A stretch of DNA of 64,000 bases. Origin: Carex sylvatica. Lineage: Eukaryota > Streptophyta > Magnoliopsida > Poales > Cyperaceae. Made by a program: the position numbers and the translations under genes. The DNA lies in assembly GCA_964058845.1 (NCBI GenBank), contig CAXKVR010000032.1, positions 29,702 through 93,701 of the forward strand, written 5' to 3'. Positions 43,901 to 57,700 of this stretch are shown here, piece after piece. The stretch's first letter is position 1, and each line of letters begins with the position of its first letter. The notes under the pieces were generated by a model that did no database searches, had not been told where the DNA came from, and saw nothing but the letters and a program-made list of their open reading frames with translations.

Positions 43901-46900
43901 TCTAGAGACACAACTAGAGTGCTCCAAACTTCTTTAATTGGAGTGTTGTATTAGGGTTGTAAATGCCCAATTATCTTGTCATATGGAGACAATACTCGAG
44001 TGCTCCAAGCACCATCAATGGAAGTGTTGTATTAGGATTGTAAATGCCCTATTACCTTTTCATATGGAGACAATACTTGAGTGCTCCAAACACCTTCAAT
44101 TCGATTGTTGTATTACGGTTGGAAATACGGTATTATCTTGTAATATAGAGTCACTACTAGAGTGCTCCAAACAACATCAATTGGAGTGTTGTATTAGGGT
44201 TGTAAATGCCCTATTATCTTGTTATATGGAGAAATTAGTAGAGTGCTCCAAACACCTTCAATTGGAGTGTTGTATTAGAGTTGTAAATGCCCTATTATCT
44301 TGCTATATAGAGTCACTACTGGAGTGTTTCAAACACCTTTAATTTTAGTGCCGTATTCGGATTGTAAATGGCCATTTATCTTGCCAGCTGGAGACACTAC
44401 TAGAGTGCTACAAACACCATCAATTGAAGTGTTGTATTAGGGTTGTAAATGCAGTATTATTTAGCCATCTAGAGACACAACTAGAGTGCGCCAAACTTCT
44501 TCAATTGGAGTGTTGTATTAGGGTTGTAAATGCCCTATTATCTTCTCATATGGAGACATTACTCGAGTGCTCCAAACACCTTCAATTCGAGTGTTGTATT
44601 AGGGTTGCAAATACCGTATTATCTTGTAATATCGAGTCACTACTAGAGTGCTCCAAACACCATCAATTGGAGTGTTGTATTAGGGTTGTAAATGCCCTAT
44701 TATCTTTTTATCTGGAGACATTACTAGAGTGCTCCAAACAACTTCAATTGCAGTGTTGTATTAGACTTTTAAATGCCCTATTATCTTGCTATATCACTAC
44801 TAGAGTGCTCCAAACACCTTCAGTTGGAGTGTCGTATTCAGATTGTAAATGGCATCTTGCCATCTGCAGACACTACTAGAGTGCTACAAACACCATCAAT
44901 TGGAGTGTTGTATTAGGGTTGTAAATGCCGTATTATCTTGCCATCTAGAGACACAACTATTGTGCTCCAAACTTTTTCAATTGGAGTGTTGTATTAGGGA
45001 TGTAACAGCCCTATTATCTTGTCATATGGAGACAATACTCGAGTGTTCCAAACACCTTCAATTCGAGTGTTGTATTAGGGTTGCAAATACCGTATTATCT
45101 TGTAATACAGAGTCACTAGTAGAGTGCTCCAAACACCATCAATTGGAGTGCTGTATTAGGGTTATAAATGCCCTATTATCTTTTTATCTGGAGACATTAC
45201 TAGAGTGCTCCAAACAACTTCAATTGCAGTGTTGTATTAGAGTTTTAAATGCCCTATTATCTTGCTATATAGAGTCACTACTAGAGTGCTCCAAACACCA
45301 TCAATTGGAGTGTTGTATTAGGGTTGTAAATACCCTATTATCTTGTAATATAGAGTCACTACTAGAGTGCTCCAAACACAATCAATTGGAGTGTTGTATT
45401 AGGGTGTAAATGCCCTATTATCATGTTATCTAGAAACATTACTAGAGTGCTACAAACACCATCAATTGCAGTGTTGTATTAGAGTTTTGAATGCCCTATT
45501 ATCTTGCTATATAGAGTCACTACCAGAGTGCTCCAAACACCATTAATTTTAGTGCCGTATTCGGATTGTAAATGGCCATTTATCTTGCCATCTGGAGACA
45601 CTACTAGAGTGCTACAAACACCATCAATTGGAGTGTTATATTAGTGTTGTCAATGTCGTATTATCCTGCCATCTAGAGACACAACTATTGTGCTCAAAAT
45701 CTTTTCAATTGGAGTGTTGTATTAGGGTTGTACCTGCCCTATTATCTTGTCATATGGATACAATACTCGAGTGTTCCAAAAAACTTCAATTCGAGTGTTG
45801 TATAGGGGTTGCAAATACCATATTATCGTGTAATACAGAGTCATTACTAGAGTGCTCCAAACACCATTAATTGGAGTGTTGTATTAGGGTTCTAAATGCC
45901 CTAATATCTTGTTATCTGGAGACATTACTAGAGTGCTCCAAACACCTACAATCGGAGTGTTGTATTAGAGTTGTAACTACCGTAGTATCTTGCCATCTAG
46001 AGACGCAACTAGAGTGCTCCAAACTTCTTCAATTGGAGTGTTGTATCAGGGTTGTAACTGCCCTATTAATTTTTCATGTGTGGACAATACTTGAGTGCTC
46101 GAAACACCTTCAATTCAATTGTTGTATTAGGGTTGCAAATACCGTATTATCTTTTAATATAGAGTCACGACTAGAGTGCTCCAAACACCATCAATTGGAG
46201 TGTTGTATTAGGGTTGTAAATGCCCTATTATCTTGTTATCTGGAGATATTACTAGAGTGCTCCAAAAACCTTCAGTTGGAGTCTTGTATTAGAGTTGTAA
46301 ATGCCCTATTATCTTGCTATATAGAGTCACTACTAGAGTGTTCCAAACACCTTTAATTTTAGTGCCATATTCGGATTGTAAATGGTCATTTATCTTGCCA
46401 TCTGGAAACACTACTAGAGTGCTACAAACACCATTAAATGGAGGGTTGTAAATGTCGTATTATCTTGCTATCTGGAGACACTACTACAGTGCTCCAAACT
46501 TCTTCAATTGGAGTGTTGTATTAGGGTTGTAAATGCCCTATTATCTTGCCATATGGAGACAATACTCGATAGCTGCAAACACCTTCAATTCGAGTGTTGT
46601 ATTAGGGTTGCAAATCTTGTAATAGAGTCACTACTGTAGTGCTGAAAACACCATCAATTAGTTGTATTAGGGTTGTAACTGCCCTATTATCTTGTCGTAT
46701 GGAGACAAGATATTGTAAAATAGAGTCAGAGTGCTCCAAACTCCATCAATTGGAGTGTTGTATTAGGGTTGTAAATGCCCTATTATCTTGTTATCTAGAG
46801 TCACTACTAGAGTGCTCCATACACCTTCAATTGGAGTGCTGTATGCGGATTGTAAATGACTATTTATCTTGTCATCTGGAGACACTACTAGAGTGCTACA

Positions 46901-49900
46901 AACACCATCAATTGGAGTGTTGTATTCGGGTTGTAAATGCCGTATTAGTTTGCTATATAGACTCACTACTAGAGTGCACCAAACACCTTCAATTGGAGTG
47001 CCGTATTCGGATTGTAAATGGCCATTTATCTTGCCATCTGGAGACAGTACTAAAGTGCTACAAAGACCATCAATTGGAGTGTTGTATTAGGGTGGTAAAT
47101 GCCCTATTATCTTTTCATATGGAGACAGTACTTGAGTGCTCCAAACACATTCAATTTAAGTGTTCTATTAGGGTTGCAAATACCGTATTATCTTGTAATA
47201 CAGAGTCACTACTATAGTGCTCCAAACAATATCAATTAGAGTGTTGTATTATGGTTGTAAATGCCCTATTATCTTGTAATATAGAATCACTAATAGAGTG
47301 CTTCAAACACCATCAATTCGAGTGCTGTATTAGGGTAGCAAATACCATATTATCTTGTAATATAGAGTCACAACTAGAGTGCTCCAAATTTCTTCAATTG
47401 GAGTGTTGTATTAGGGTTGCAACTGCCCTGTTATCTTTTCATATGGAGACAATACTCGAGTGCTCCAAACAACTTCAATTTGAGTGTTGTATTAGGGTAG
47501 CAAATACCATATTATCTTGTACTATAGAGTAACTACTAGAGTGCTCCAAACACCATCAATTGGAGTGTTGTATTAGGGTTGTAAATGCCTATTATCTAGT
47601 CATATGGAGACATTACTCGAGTGCTCCAAACACCTTTAATTCGAGTGTTGTATTAGCGTTGCAAAATACCGTATTATCTTGTAATATAGAGTCACTACTA
47701 GAGTGCTCCAAACACCATCAATTGGAGTGTTTTATTAGGGTTTGTAAATGCCCTATTATCTTATTATCGGGAGACATTGCTAGAGTGCTCCAAACACCTT
47801 CAATTGCAGAGTTGTATTAGAGTTTTAAATGTCCTATTATCTTGCTATATAGAGTCACTACTAGAGTGCTCCATACACCTTCAATTGGAGTGCCCTATTC
47901 GGATTGTAAATGGCCATTTATCTTGCCATCTGGAAACACTACTAGAGTGCTACAAACACCATTAAATGGAGGGTTGTAAATGTCGTATTATCTTGCCATC
48001 TGGAGACACTACTAGAGTGCTACAAACACCATCAATTGGAGTGTGGAATTAGGTTTGTAAATGTTGTATTATCTTGCCCTCTAGAGACACAACTAGAGTG
48101 CTCCAAACATCTTCACTTGGAGTGTTGTATTAGGGTGGTAACTGCCATGTTATCTTTTCATATGGAGATATTACTTGAGTGCTCCAAACACCTTCAATTC
48201 GAGTGTTGTATTAGAGTTGTAAATATCCTATTCTCTATCTATATAGAGTCACTACTAGAGTGTTCCAAACAATATCATTTGGAGTGTTGTAATAGGGTTG
48301 TAAATGCCCTATTATCTTGTTATCTGGAGTAATTACTAGAGTGCTCCAAACACCTTTAATTGGAGTGTTGTATTGGAGTTGTAAATGCCGTATTATTTTG
48401 CCATCTAGAGACACAACTAGAGTGCTCCAAACTTCTTCAATTGGAGTGTTGTATTAGGGTCGCAATTGCCCTGTTATCTTTTCAAATGGAGACAATACTC
48501 GAGTGCTCGAAACAACTTCAGTTCGAGTGTTGTATTAGGGTAGCAAATACCGTATTATCTTGTAATATGGAGTCACTACTAGAGTGCTCCAAATACCATC
48601 AATTGGAGTGTTGTATTAGGGTTGTAAATGTCGTATTATTTTGTCATATGGAGACATTACTCGAGTGCTCCAAACACCTTCAATTCGAGTGTTGCATTAG
48701 AGTTGTAAATACCCTATTATCTTGCTATATAGAGTAACTACTAGAGTGCTCCAAACACCTTCAAATCGAGTGTAGTATTAGGGTAGTAAATACCCTATTA
48801 TGTTGCTATATAGAGTCAGTACTAGAGTGCTCCAAACACCATCAATTGGAGTGTTGTATTAGGGTTGTAAATGCTCTATTATCTTGTTATATAGAGACAT
48901 TACTAGAATGCTCTAAACACCTTCAATTGGAGTGTTGTATTAGAGTTGTAAATTCTCTATTATCTTGCTATATAGAGTCACTACTTGAGTACTCCAAACA
49001 CCATCAATTGGAGTGTTGTATTAGGGTTGTAAATGCCCTATTATCTTGTTATCTGGAGACATTACTAGAGTGCTCGAAACACCATCAATTGGAGTGTTGT
49101 ATTAGAGATGCAAATACCATATTATCTTGTTATATGGAGTCACTACTAGAGTGCTCCAAACACCATCAATTTGAGTGTTGTATTCGGGTTGTAAATGCCC
49201 TATTATCTTGTCGTATGGAGACATTACTCGAGTGCTCCAAACACCTTCAATTCGAGTGTTGTATAAGGGTTGTAAATGTCGTATTATTTTGCCATCTAGA
49301 GACACAACTAGAGTGCTCCATACTTTTTCAGTTGAATTGTTGTATTAGGGTTGTAAATGTCCTATTATCTTGTCATATGGAGACATTACTCGAGTGCTCC
49401 AAACACCTTCAATTCGAGTGTTGTATTAGAGTTGTAAATACCCTATTATCTTGCTATATAGAGTCACTACTAGAGTGCTCCAAACACCTTCAGTTGGACA
49501 CTGTTTATTAGGGTTGTAAATGCCCTATTAACTTTTCATATGGAGACATTACTTGAGTGCTCCAAACAACTTCAATTCGAGTGTTGTATTAGAGATGCAA
49601 ATACCATATTATCTTGTTATATGGAGTCACTACTAGAGTGCTCCAAACACCATCAATTTGAGTGTTGTATTCGGGTTGTAAATGCCCTATTATCTTGTCG
49701 TATGGAGACATTACTCGAGTGCTCCAAACACCTTCAATTCGAGTGTTGTATAAGGGTTGTAAATGTCGTATTATTTTGCCATCTAGAGACACAACTAGAG
49801 TGCTCCATACTTTTTCAGTTGAAGTGTTGTATTAGGGTTGTAAATGTCCTATTATCTTGTCATATGGAGACATTACTCGAGTGCTCCAAACACCTTCAAT

Positions 49901-51482
49901 TCGAGTGTTGTATTAGAGTTGTAAATACCCTATTATCTTGCTATATAGAGTCACTACTAAAGTGTTCCAAACACCATCAATTGGAGTGTTGTATTAGGGT
50001 TGTAAATGCCCTATTATCTTGTTATCTGGAGATATTACTAGAGTGCTCCAAAACCCTTCAATTGGAGTCTTGTATTAGAGTTGTAAATGCCCTATTATCT
50101 TGCTATATAGAGTCACTACTAGAGTGTTCCAAACACCTTTAATTTTAGTGCCATATTCGGATTGTAAATGGCCATTTATCTTGCCATCTGGAAACACTAC
50201 TAGAGTGCTACAAACACCATTAAATGGAGGGTTGTAAATGTCGTATTATCTTGCTATCTGGAGACACTACTACAGTGCTCCAAACTTCTTCAATTGGAGT
50301 GTTGTATTAGGGTTGTAAATGCCCTATTATCTTGTCATATGGAGACAATACTCGATAGCTGCAAACACCTTCAATTCGAGTGTTGTATTAGGGATGCAAA
50401 TCTTGTAATAGAGTCACTACTGTAGTGCTGAAAACACCATCAATTAGTTGTATTAGGGTTGTAACTGCCCTATTATCTTGTCATATGGAGACAAGATATT
50501 GTAAAATAGAGTCACAGTGCTCCAAACTCCATCAATTGGAGTGTTGTATTAGGGTTGTAAATGCCCTATTATCTTGTTATCTGGAGACATTACTAGAGTG
50601 CTCGAAACACCTTCAATGGGAGTCTTGTATTAGAGTTGTAAATGCCCTGTCTTGCTATATAGGGTTACTACCAGAGTGCTCCAAACACCATTAATTTTAG
50701 TGACGTATTCGGATGGTAAATGGCCATTTATCTTGCCATCTGGAGACACTTCTAGAGTGCTACAAACACCATCAATTGGAGTGTTGTATTAGGGTTGTAA
50801 ATGCCGTATTATCTTGCCATCTAGAGACACAACTAGAGTGCTCCAAACTTCTTCAATTGGAGTGTTGTATTAGGGTGGTAACTGCCATGTTATCTTTTCA
50901 TATGGAGATATTAGTCGAGTGCTCCAAACACCTTCAATTCCAGTGTTCTATTGGAGTTGTAAATACCCTATTATGTAGCTATATAGAGTCAGTACTAGAG
51001 TGTTCCAAATACTATCAATTGGAGTATTGTATTAGGGTTGTAAATGCCCTATTATCTTGTTATCTGGAGTAATTACTAGAGTGGTCCAAACGCCTTCAAT
51101 TGGAGTGTTGTATTGGAGTTGTAAATGCCGTATTATTTTTCCATCTAGAGACACAACTAGAGTGCTCCAAACTTCTTCAATTGGAGTGTTGTATTAGGGT
51201 TGCAATTGCCTTGTTATCTTTTCATATGGGGACAATACTCGAGTGCTCCAAACAACTGCAGTTCGAGTGTTGTATTAGGGTGGCAAATACCGTATTATCG
51301 TGCGATCTAGAGACACAACTAGAGTGCTCCAAACTTCTTCATTTGGAGTGTTGTATTAGGGTGGTAACTGCCATGTTATCTTTTCATATGGAGACATTAC
51401 TCGAGTGCTCCAAACACCTTCAATTCGAGTGTTGTATTAGAGTTGTAAATACCCTATTATCTTGCTATATAGAGTCACTACT
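40964..51482. repeat. 81-bp satellite array, left block
   Basis: Tandem monomers of 81 bp with landmarks gagtgttgtattaggg, ttgtaaatgccctattatc, ggagacattactagagtg and ctccaaacaccatcaatt. The first monomers (40964-41160) are degenerate and partly deleted, as expected at an array edge. Monomer variants differ at fixed positions (cttgctatatagagtca / cttgtcatatggagaca / cttgccatctggagaca). Local higher-order periods of 486 bp (for example 42156 to 42642) and 648 bp (43290 to 43938) are visible. The forward frame encodes a 27-residue Cys-rich repeat (LECCIRVVNALLSC...). No centromeric or telomeric identity can be proven from sequence alone. Confidence 0.97.
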
Positions 51483-52802
51483 TGTGACGTAGCGAAATCT
51501 GAAGAATATTAAAATAATAAAAATTTCGAAATATTAAGTTCATCTGAATTTTTCTGAATTTAAATCTAATGCCTTGATATATTTTTTTCTAATTTTATTC
51601 TGAATTTTCTAAGTCGAGGCATTTAGAATCGAATTTCTGATTTGATCGAATAAAAATAAACCTATCCGAATTGAAATATCAAATGGATCATTAAATTATA
51701 CATATGAATATATCTATATGTATATATATATGCTATAATGCAAATTTCTATTTAAATTAAGCAAGGGCTTTTCTTGAAAAATTTACATATATGCAATATT
51801 GGAAGTTTAATGGGCCTATTAGCAAAATTGCCAAAACTAATCCAAAACCTTGATCTTTCTCTTCCTTTGGCCGTGACCCCTTGTGTGTATACGTGTGTGT
51901 GTGGTGGGTGGCGGAAACAAAGAGGAAAAGAGAGGGAGAAGGTGAGAAGAGAGAAAAAAATGAGATCCGAGTACACCGAATCGATCAGACGTACGCGAAA
52001 TCGAGTTTGGAGCAAAGCACTACCACCTTGATCATCTCCTTCTCTTCAATTTGGTATATTTCATCTCTCTTGAAACCCTAATTGTCGAATTGAATCGATT
52101 TTTGTTAGAAATGCGAAACCGTGTTGAATTGATCGAATTCCATTCGAATTACTTGTTGATTTCTTGATTTTATACCGATTTCTTAAGGTTTCACTTTGAA
52201 TCCGAAAATTTAGTTAGGGTTTGTTTAGATTCTGAAATTAAGGTGTTAATTTGTATAATTGAGGTTTCTAAATCGTTCTGTATCGAATTTTCTGAGTTTT
52301 GATCGAAGTTCTGAAAATCTGAGTATCGAAACCCTAACTTTGATTGAAATCGATTTGCATGATGATTAATTGACTATAGGATGTAATATATGTGTATTTG
52401 AATTGAATAAGTATCATGCATTTCAATTTTGTATCGATTCGATTGTTATACCGAGTTTCGATCCGAATCGAGGGTTAATTGGGTAATCAAGTTGGTACCA
52501 AGAACTTAGAGTATATGTGTTGCATGATATAGATAGGTATATGCACCATGAATACCAATCTTGTATATTGTTTAGCATAGTTATGGTAATCGATAACCAA
52601 AAATCTGAATCGTTTACTAATCGAGCAAGTTAGCACCGGTACCAAACCGGTATCAGGTATACATGATATCAATTGATATGAAAACTCTACCGTACCAGCC
52701 TACAACATGTTAGGAACCAATATACGGTGTTTAGAACGAGTTTCGATCGAAACCGATCGGAATTCGGTTGCAAACAAAGCCTAAAACACTTCTGTACCAA
52801 TC

Positions 52803-53052
52803 TTTGCGGGCCCGTAATGGTATGTGTATGGTGACTTGCGGGCCGCAACCAAGTCTGGTACCAAGTGAAATCCTGTAGAAATGTCCAGTACCAAATGTCT
52901 TGCGGGCCGCAACCGGTTCTCTTGCGGGCCGCAAGAAGGGGTGTGAATACCGAGAAGCTCTCGGGCATTTTTCAGATAGTTATCTTGCGGGCCGTAATAG
53001 GTTTATACGTTAGGTTCTGCGGGCCGCAAGGAGACCTCCTGCGGGCCGCAAC
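52803..53052. repeat. TTGCGGGCCGCAA palindrome cluster in the family C LTR
   Basis: Seven copies, some imperfect, in about 250 bp (near 52804, 52836, 52900, 52922, 52984, 53017 and 53039). It is strikingly GC-rich against an AT-rich LTR. Each copy contains the self-complementary core gcgggccgc, an Eag/Not-like palindrome with many CpG sites. Confidence 0.88.
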
Positions 53053-53468
53053 CATAATATAAAATCTGAAAATTCAGAAATGAATTAAGTCAAATAAATT
53101 ACATAAAAACGTACCGATCGAAGCGTAACTTATCGAACATAGAGTAAGGATTTAATACAGCGTGTAACTGTATGTTATAGCAGGTTTAGCAGGACAATCA
53201 GGTGAATCCCGGAATACCGAAAGGAGTTCAGACCAACCGTAAGCGACACGAAAAGTACAAAGGTGCGGGGGTTCACGGGATTTTTCCTGAGGTTCAATTA
53301 GGAATTAAATAGGACGTTTTTAAATTGCATTTTGAATTTCTGATTTCAAGCATCATCTGAGCATTGCATAACTAATTGAACTGTTTTATCTGTTGATCTG
53401 CATTCTGGTATGGTTTACCGATTGAACTGTTATTCTGATTCTGATAGAGAATGAAACCACAGTGAATT

Positions 53469-53499
53469 GCTACTATTATATATATATATATATATATCA
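53469..53499. repeat. (TA)n microsatellite in the family C LTR
   Basis: About twelve TA units, starting after ctactatta. Confidence 0.85.
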
Positions 53500-54785
53500 C
53501 TGTAAGTGATATTCTGTTCTGCGAAATCTAGAGTATACACTAGATTTCGATTTCGGGAACCATATGCGCATTGGGGAACGACCCCTCTGAGTCCAAACCG
53601 GTTGGAATGGGGATCTGTTATTCTGTGACTATAACTGTGGTAGATAAGATTCTGTTATTCTGATTTCTGCTCTGATTTCTGGAACTAAATACTGGAAAGG
53701 ATATATCTGTATGATTGGAACTGTAATGTCTGATTAAGAACCAGTCTTTTGTAAATGGTTAAGCCAAAGCACTGCAGATGAGGGTCTGATTTGATTGCAC
53801 GGGGAGCGACATCTGTAGGTGTATGTAACCCTACAGATGCAGGTATGTTCTGGGACCAGTTCGGTGGAACATCTGCATGTGCTACCAGAAATCTGAGTTT
53901 AATTAAGACCCAATATTCTGATATGTTTCTGATGATTCTGTTTAAAGGCATTTAAAGATGTAGATTCATTTGATTATCGATTCAAAGCTTTACATTCATG
54001 CTTTAACTCTGATTTTAGTTCTGTATTTAATTCTGACGTGAATATCTGATAAATCCAGTAGCTTCGGCACTGAGATAAACCGCGAAAAGGTTTTTCTCAC
54101 CCGTTTCCTTGTGAAACATTTCAGGAAAGAAGGACTAGAGGCTTTCGGGATCAGACAGTGAGCTAGCTGAGGTGTTAGGTATATGTATGCCCTGTTTTGA
54201 GATCGTTGTACTTGTTTAGTACTTGGATCAACTTTTGTTGTATATATATCCAGCTAACCGGACTTGCGTAAATATTTCTAAACGGTTTCGATTTATGTTT
54301 TAAAATTTTATGTGCTTGCTTTATGCTTTCCATGCTATGTGTATGTATGCTTTTATGTTTTCAAAGTTTATGTTTTAAAAGTTATATGGTCTTTTGCATA
54401 TATGTTTTTGTTGTGACATGATATGAATTTGGGGGTTTAAATGAATACGGGTGGGATGACCGGCGTGGAGGGTCTATACTCCACGGTACCTGATATTTAT
54501 AATTCTGACTAATCCGGGTAGATATAAATAAAAAAAGAAAAATTTGGTTTTCTGATATGATAAGTCATTGTTCTATTGGTTTTATCGAATCGAATTTACA
54601 AAGGCATGTATAAAAGTTTTGAAAAGTTTCGGATCAGTTTTAAACTGATTTCAGATTTAATAAAATTGATTAAGTGTTCGGTTTGGGATAAAAACACCAT
54701 TTATCTCATCGTAAATGCCTGGTGAATATATACGATCTATATATTCACGGCGATACCGTCATGCCCCTGATCTCGGGGTGTGACA

Positions 54786-57700
54786 CTACTAGAGTGCTCC
54801 AAACACCTTCAGTTGGACACTGTTTATTAGGGTTGTAAATGCCCTATTAACTTTTCATATGGAGACATTACTTGAGTGCTCCAAACAACTTCAATTCGAG
54901 TGTTGTATTAGAGATGCAAATACCATATTATCTTGTTATATGGAGTCACTACTAGAGTGCTCCAAACACCATCAATTTGAGTGTTGTATTCGGGTTGTAA
55001 ATGCCCTATTATCTTGTCGTATGGAGACATTACTCGAGTGCTCCAAACACCTTCAATTCGAGTGTTGTATAAGGGTTGTAAATGTCGTATTATTTTGCCA
55101 TCTAGAGACACAACTAGAGTGCTCCATACTTTTTCAGTTGGAGTGTTGTATTAGGGTTGTAAATGTCCTATTATCTTGTCATATGGAGACATTACTCGAG
55201 TGCTCCAAACACCTTCAATTCGAGTGTTGTATTAGAGTTGTAAATACCCTATTATCTTGCTATATAGAGTCACTACTAGAGTGCTCCAAACACCTTCAGT
55301 TGGACACTGTTTATTAGGGTTGTAAATGCCCTATTAACTTTTCATATCGAGACATTACTTGGGTGCTCCAAACAACTTCAATTCGAGTGTTGTATTAGAG
55401 ATGCAAATACCATATTATCTTGTTATATGGAGTCACTACTAGAGTGCTCCAAACACCATCAATTTGAGTGTTGTATTCGGGTTGTAAATGCCCTATTATC
55501 TTGTCGTATGGAGACATTACTCGAGTGCTCCAAACACCTTCAATTCGAGTGTTGTATAAGGGTTGTAAATGTCGTATTATTTTGCCATCTAGAGACACAA
55601 CTAGAGTGCTCCATACTTTTTCAGTTGGAGTGTTGTATTAGGGTTGTAAATGTCCTATTATCTTGTCATATGGAGACATTACTCGAGTGCTCCAAACACC
55701 TTCAATTCGAGTGTTGTATAAGGGTTGTAAATGTCGTATTATTTTGCCATCTAGAGACACAACTAGAGTGCTCCATACTTTTTCAGTTGAAGTGTTGTAT
55801 TAGGGTTGTAAATGTCCTATTATCTTGTCATATGGAGACATTACTCGAGTGCTCCAAACACCTTCAATTCGAGTGTTGTATTAGAGTTGTAAATACCCTA
55901 TTATCTTGCTATATAGAGTCACTACTAGGGTGCTCCAAACACCTTCAGTTGGACACTGTTTATTAGGGTTGTAAATGCCCTATTAACTTTTCATATCGAG
56001 ACATTACTTGAGTGCTCCAAACAACTTCAATTCGAGTGTTGTATTAGAGATGCAAATACCATATTATCTTGTTATATGGAGTCACTACTAGAGTGCTCCA
56101 AACACCATCAATTGGAGTGTTGTATTAGGGTTGCAATTGCCTTGTTATCTTTTCATATGGGGACAATACTCGAGTGCTCCAAACAACTGCAGTTCGAGTG
56201 TTGTATTAGGGTGGCAAATACCGTATTATCGTGCGATCTAGAGACACAACTAGAGTGCTCCAAACTTCGTCATTTGGAGTGTTGTATTAGGGTGGTAACT
56301 GCCATGTTATCTTTTCATATGGAGACATTACTTGAGTGCTCCAAACACCTTCAATTCGAGTGTTGTATTAGAGTTGTAAATACCCTATTATCTTGCTATA
56401 TAGAGTCACTACTAGAGTGCTCCAAACACCTTCAGTTGCACACTGTTTATTAGGGTTGTAAATGCCCTATTAACTTTTCATATCGAGACATTACTTGAGT
56501 GCTCCAAACAACTTCAATTCGAGTGTTGTATTAGAGATGCAAATACCATATTATCTTGTTATATGGAGTCACTACTAGAGTGCTCCAAACACCATCAATT
56601 GGAGTGTTGTATTAGGGTTGCAATTGCCTTGTTATCTTTTCATATGGGGACAATACTCGAGTGCTCCAAACAACTGCAGTTCGAGTGTTGTATTAGGGTG
56701 GCAAATACCGTATTATCGTGCGATCTAGAGACACAACTAGAGTGCTCCAAACTTCGTCATTTGGAGTGTTGTATTAGGGTGGTAATTGCCATGTTATCTT
56801 TTCATATGGAGACATTACTTGAGTGCTCCAAACACCTTCAATTCGAGTGTTGTATTAGAGTTGTAAATACCCTATTATCTTGCTATATAGAGTCACTACT
56901 AGAGTGCTCCAAACACCTTCAGTTGGACACTGTTTATTAGGGTTGTAAATGCCCTATTAACTTTTCATATGGAGACATTACTTGAGTGCTCCAAACAACT
57001 TCAATTCGAGTGTTGTATTAGAGATGCAAATACCATATTATCTTGTTATATGGAGTCACTACTAGAGTGCTCCAAACACCATCAATTTGAGTGTTGTATT
57101 CGGGTTGTAAATGCCCTATTATCTTGTCGTATGGAGACATTACTCGAGTGCTCCAAACACCTTCAATTCGAGTGTTGTATAAGGGTTGTAAATGTCGTAT
57201 TATTTTGCCATCTAGAGACACAACTAGAGTGCTCCATACTTTTTCAGTTGAAGTGTTGTATTAGGGTTGTAAATGTCCTATTATCTTGTCATATGGAGAC
57301 ATTACTCGAGTGCTCCAAACACCTTCAATTCGAGTGTTGTATTAGAGTTGTAAATACCCTATTATCTTGCTATATAGAGTCACTACTAGAGTGCACCAAA
57401 CACCTTCAGTTGGACACTGTTTATTAGGGTTGTAAATGCCCTATTAACTTTTCATATCGAGACATTACTTGAGTGCTCCAAACAACTTCAATTCGAGTGT
57501 TGTATTAGAGATGCAAATACCATATTATCTTGTTATATGGAGTCACTACTAGAGTGCTCCAAACACCATCAATTTGAGTGTTGTATTCGGGTTGTAAATG
57601 CCCTGTTATCTTGTCGTATGGAGACATTACTCGAGTGCTCCAAACACCTTCAATTCGAGTGTTGTATAAGGGTTGTAAATGTCGTATTATTTTTCCATCT

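Larger units (their letters stand above)
51483..54785 (+). mobile_element. Solo LTR, family C, 3.3 kb, inside the satellite
   Basis: Starts TGTGACGTAGCGAAATCTG and ends TCTCGGGGTGTGACA. A perfect 5-bp target duplication CTACT lies at 51478-51482 and 54786-54790. Removing it and one CTACT restores the satellite monomer (gagtcactactagagtgctcc region). Orientation is inferred from the ggtgtgaca end, which in many plant Ty3/Gypsy elements precedes the tRNA-Met primer site, and from TATA-rich sequence near 51715-51735 followed by a purine-rich leader. No coding region. The length fits Del/Tekay-type chromoviruses, which often target heterochromatin; that assignment is inference. Confidence 0.88.

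Noticed and set aside
51752..52081. Overlapping 66-87-codon ORFs in the family C LTR
   Set aside because: Purine-rich leader-like sequence with ORFs on both strands; no domain and no continuation. Part of the LTR.
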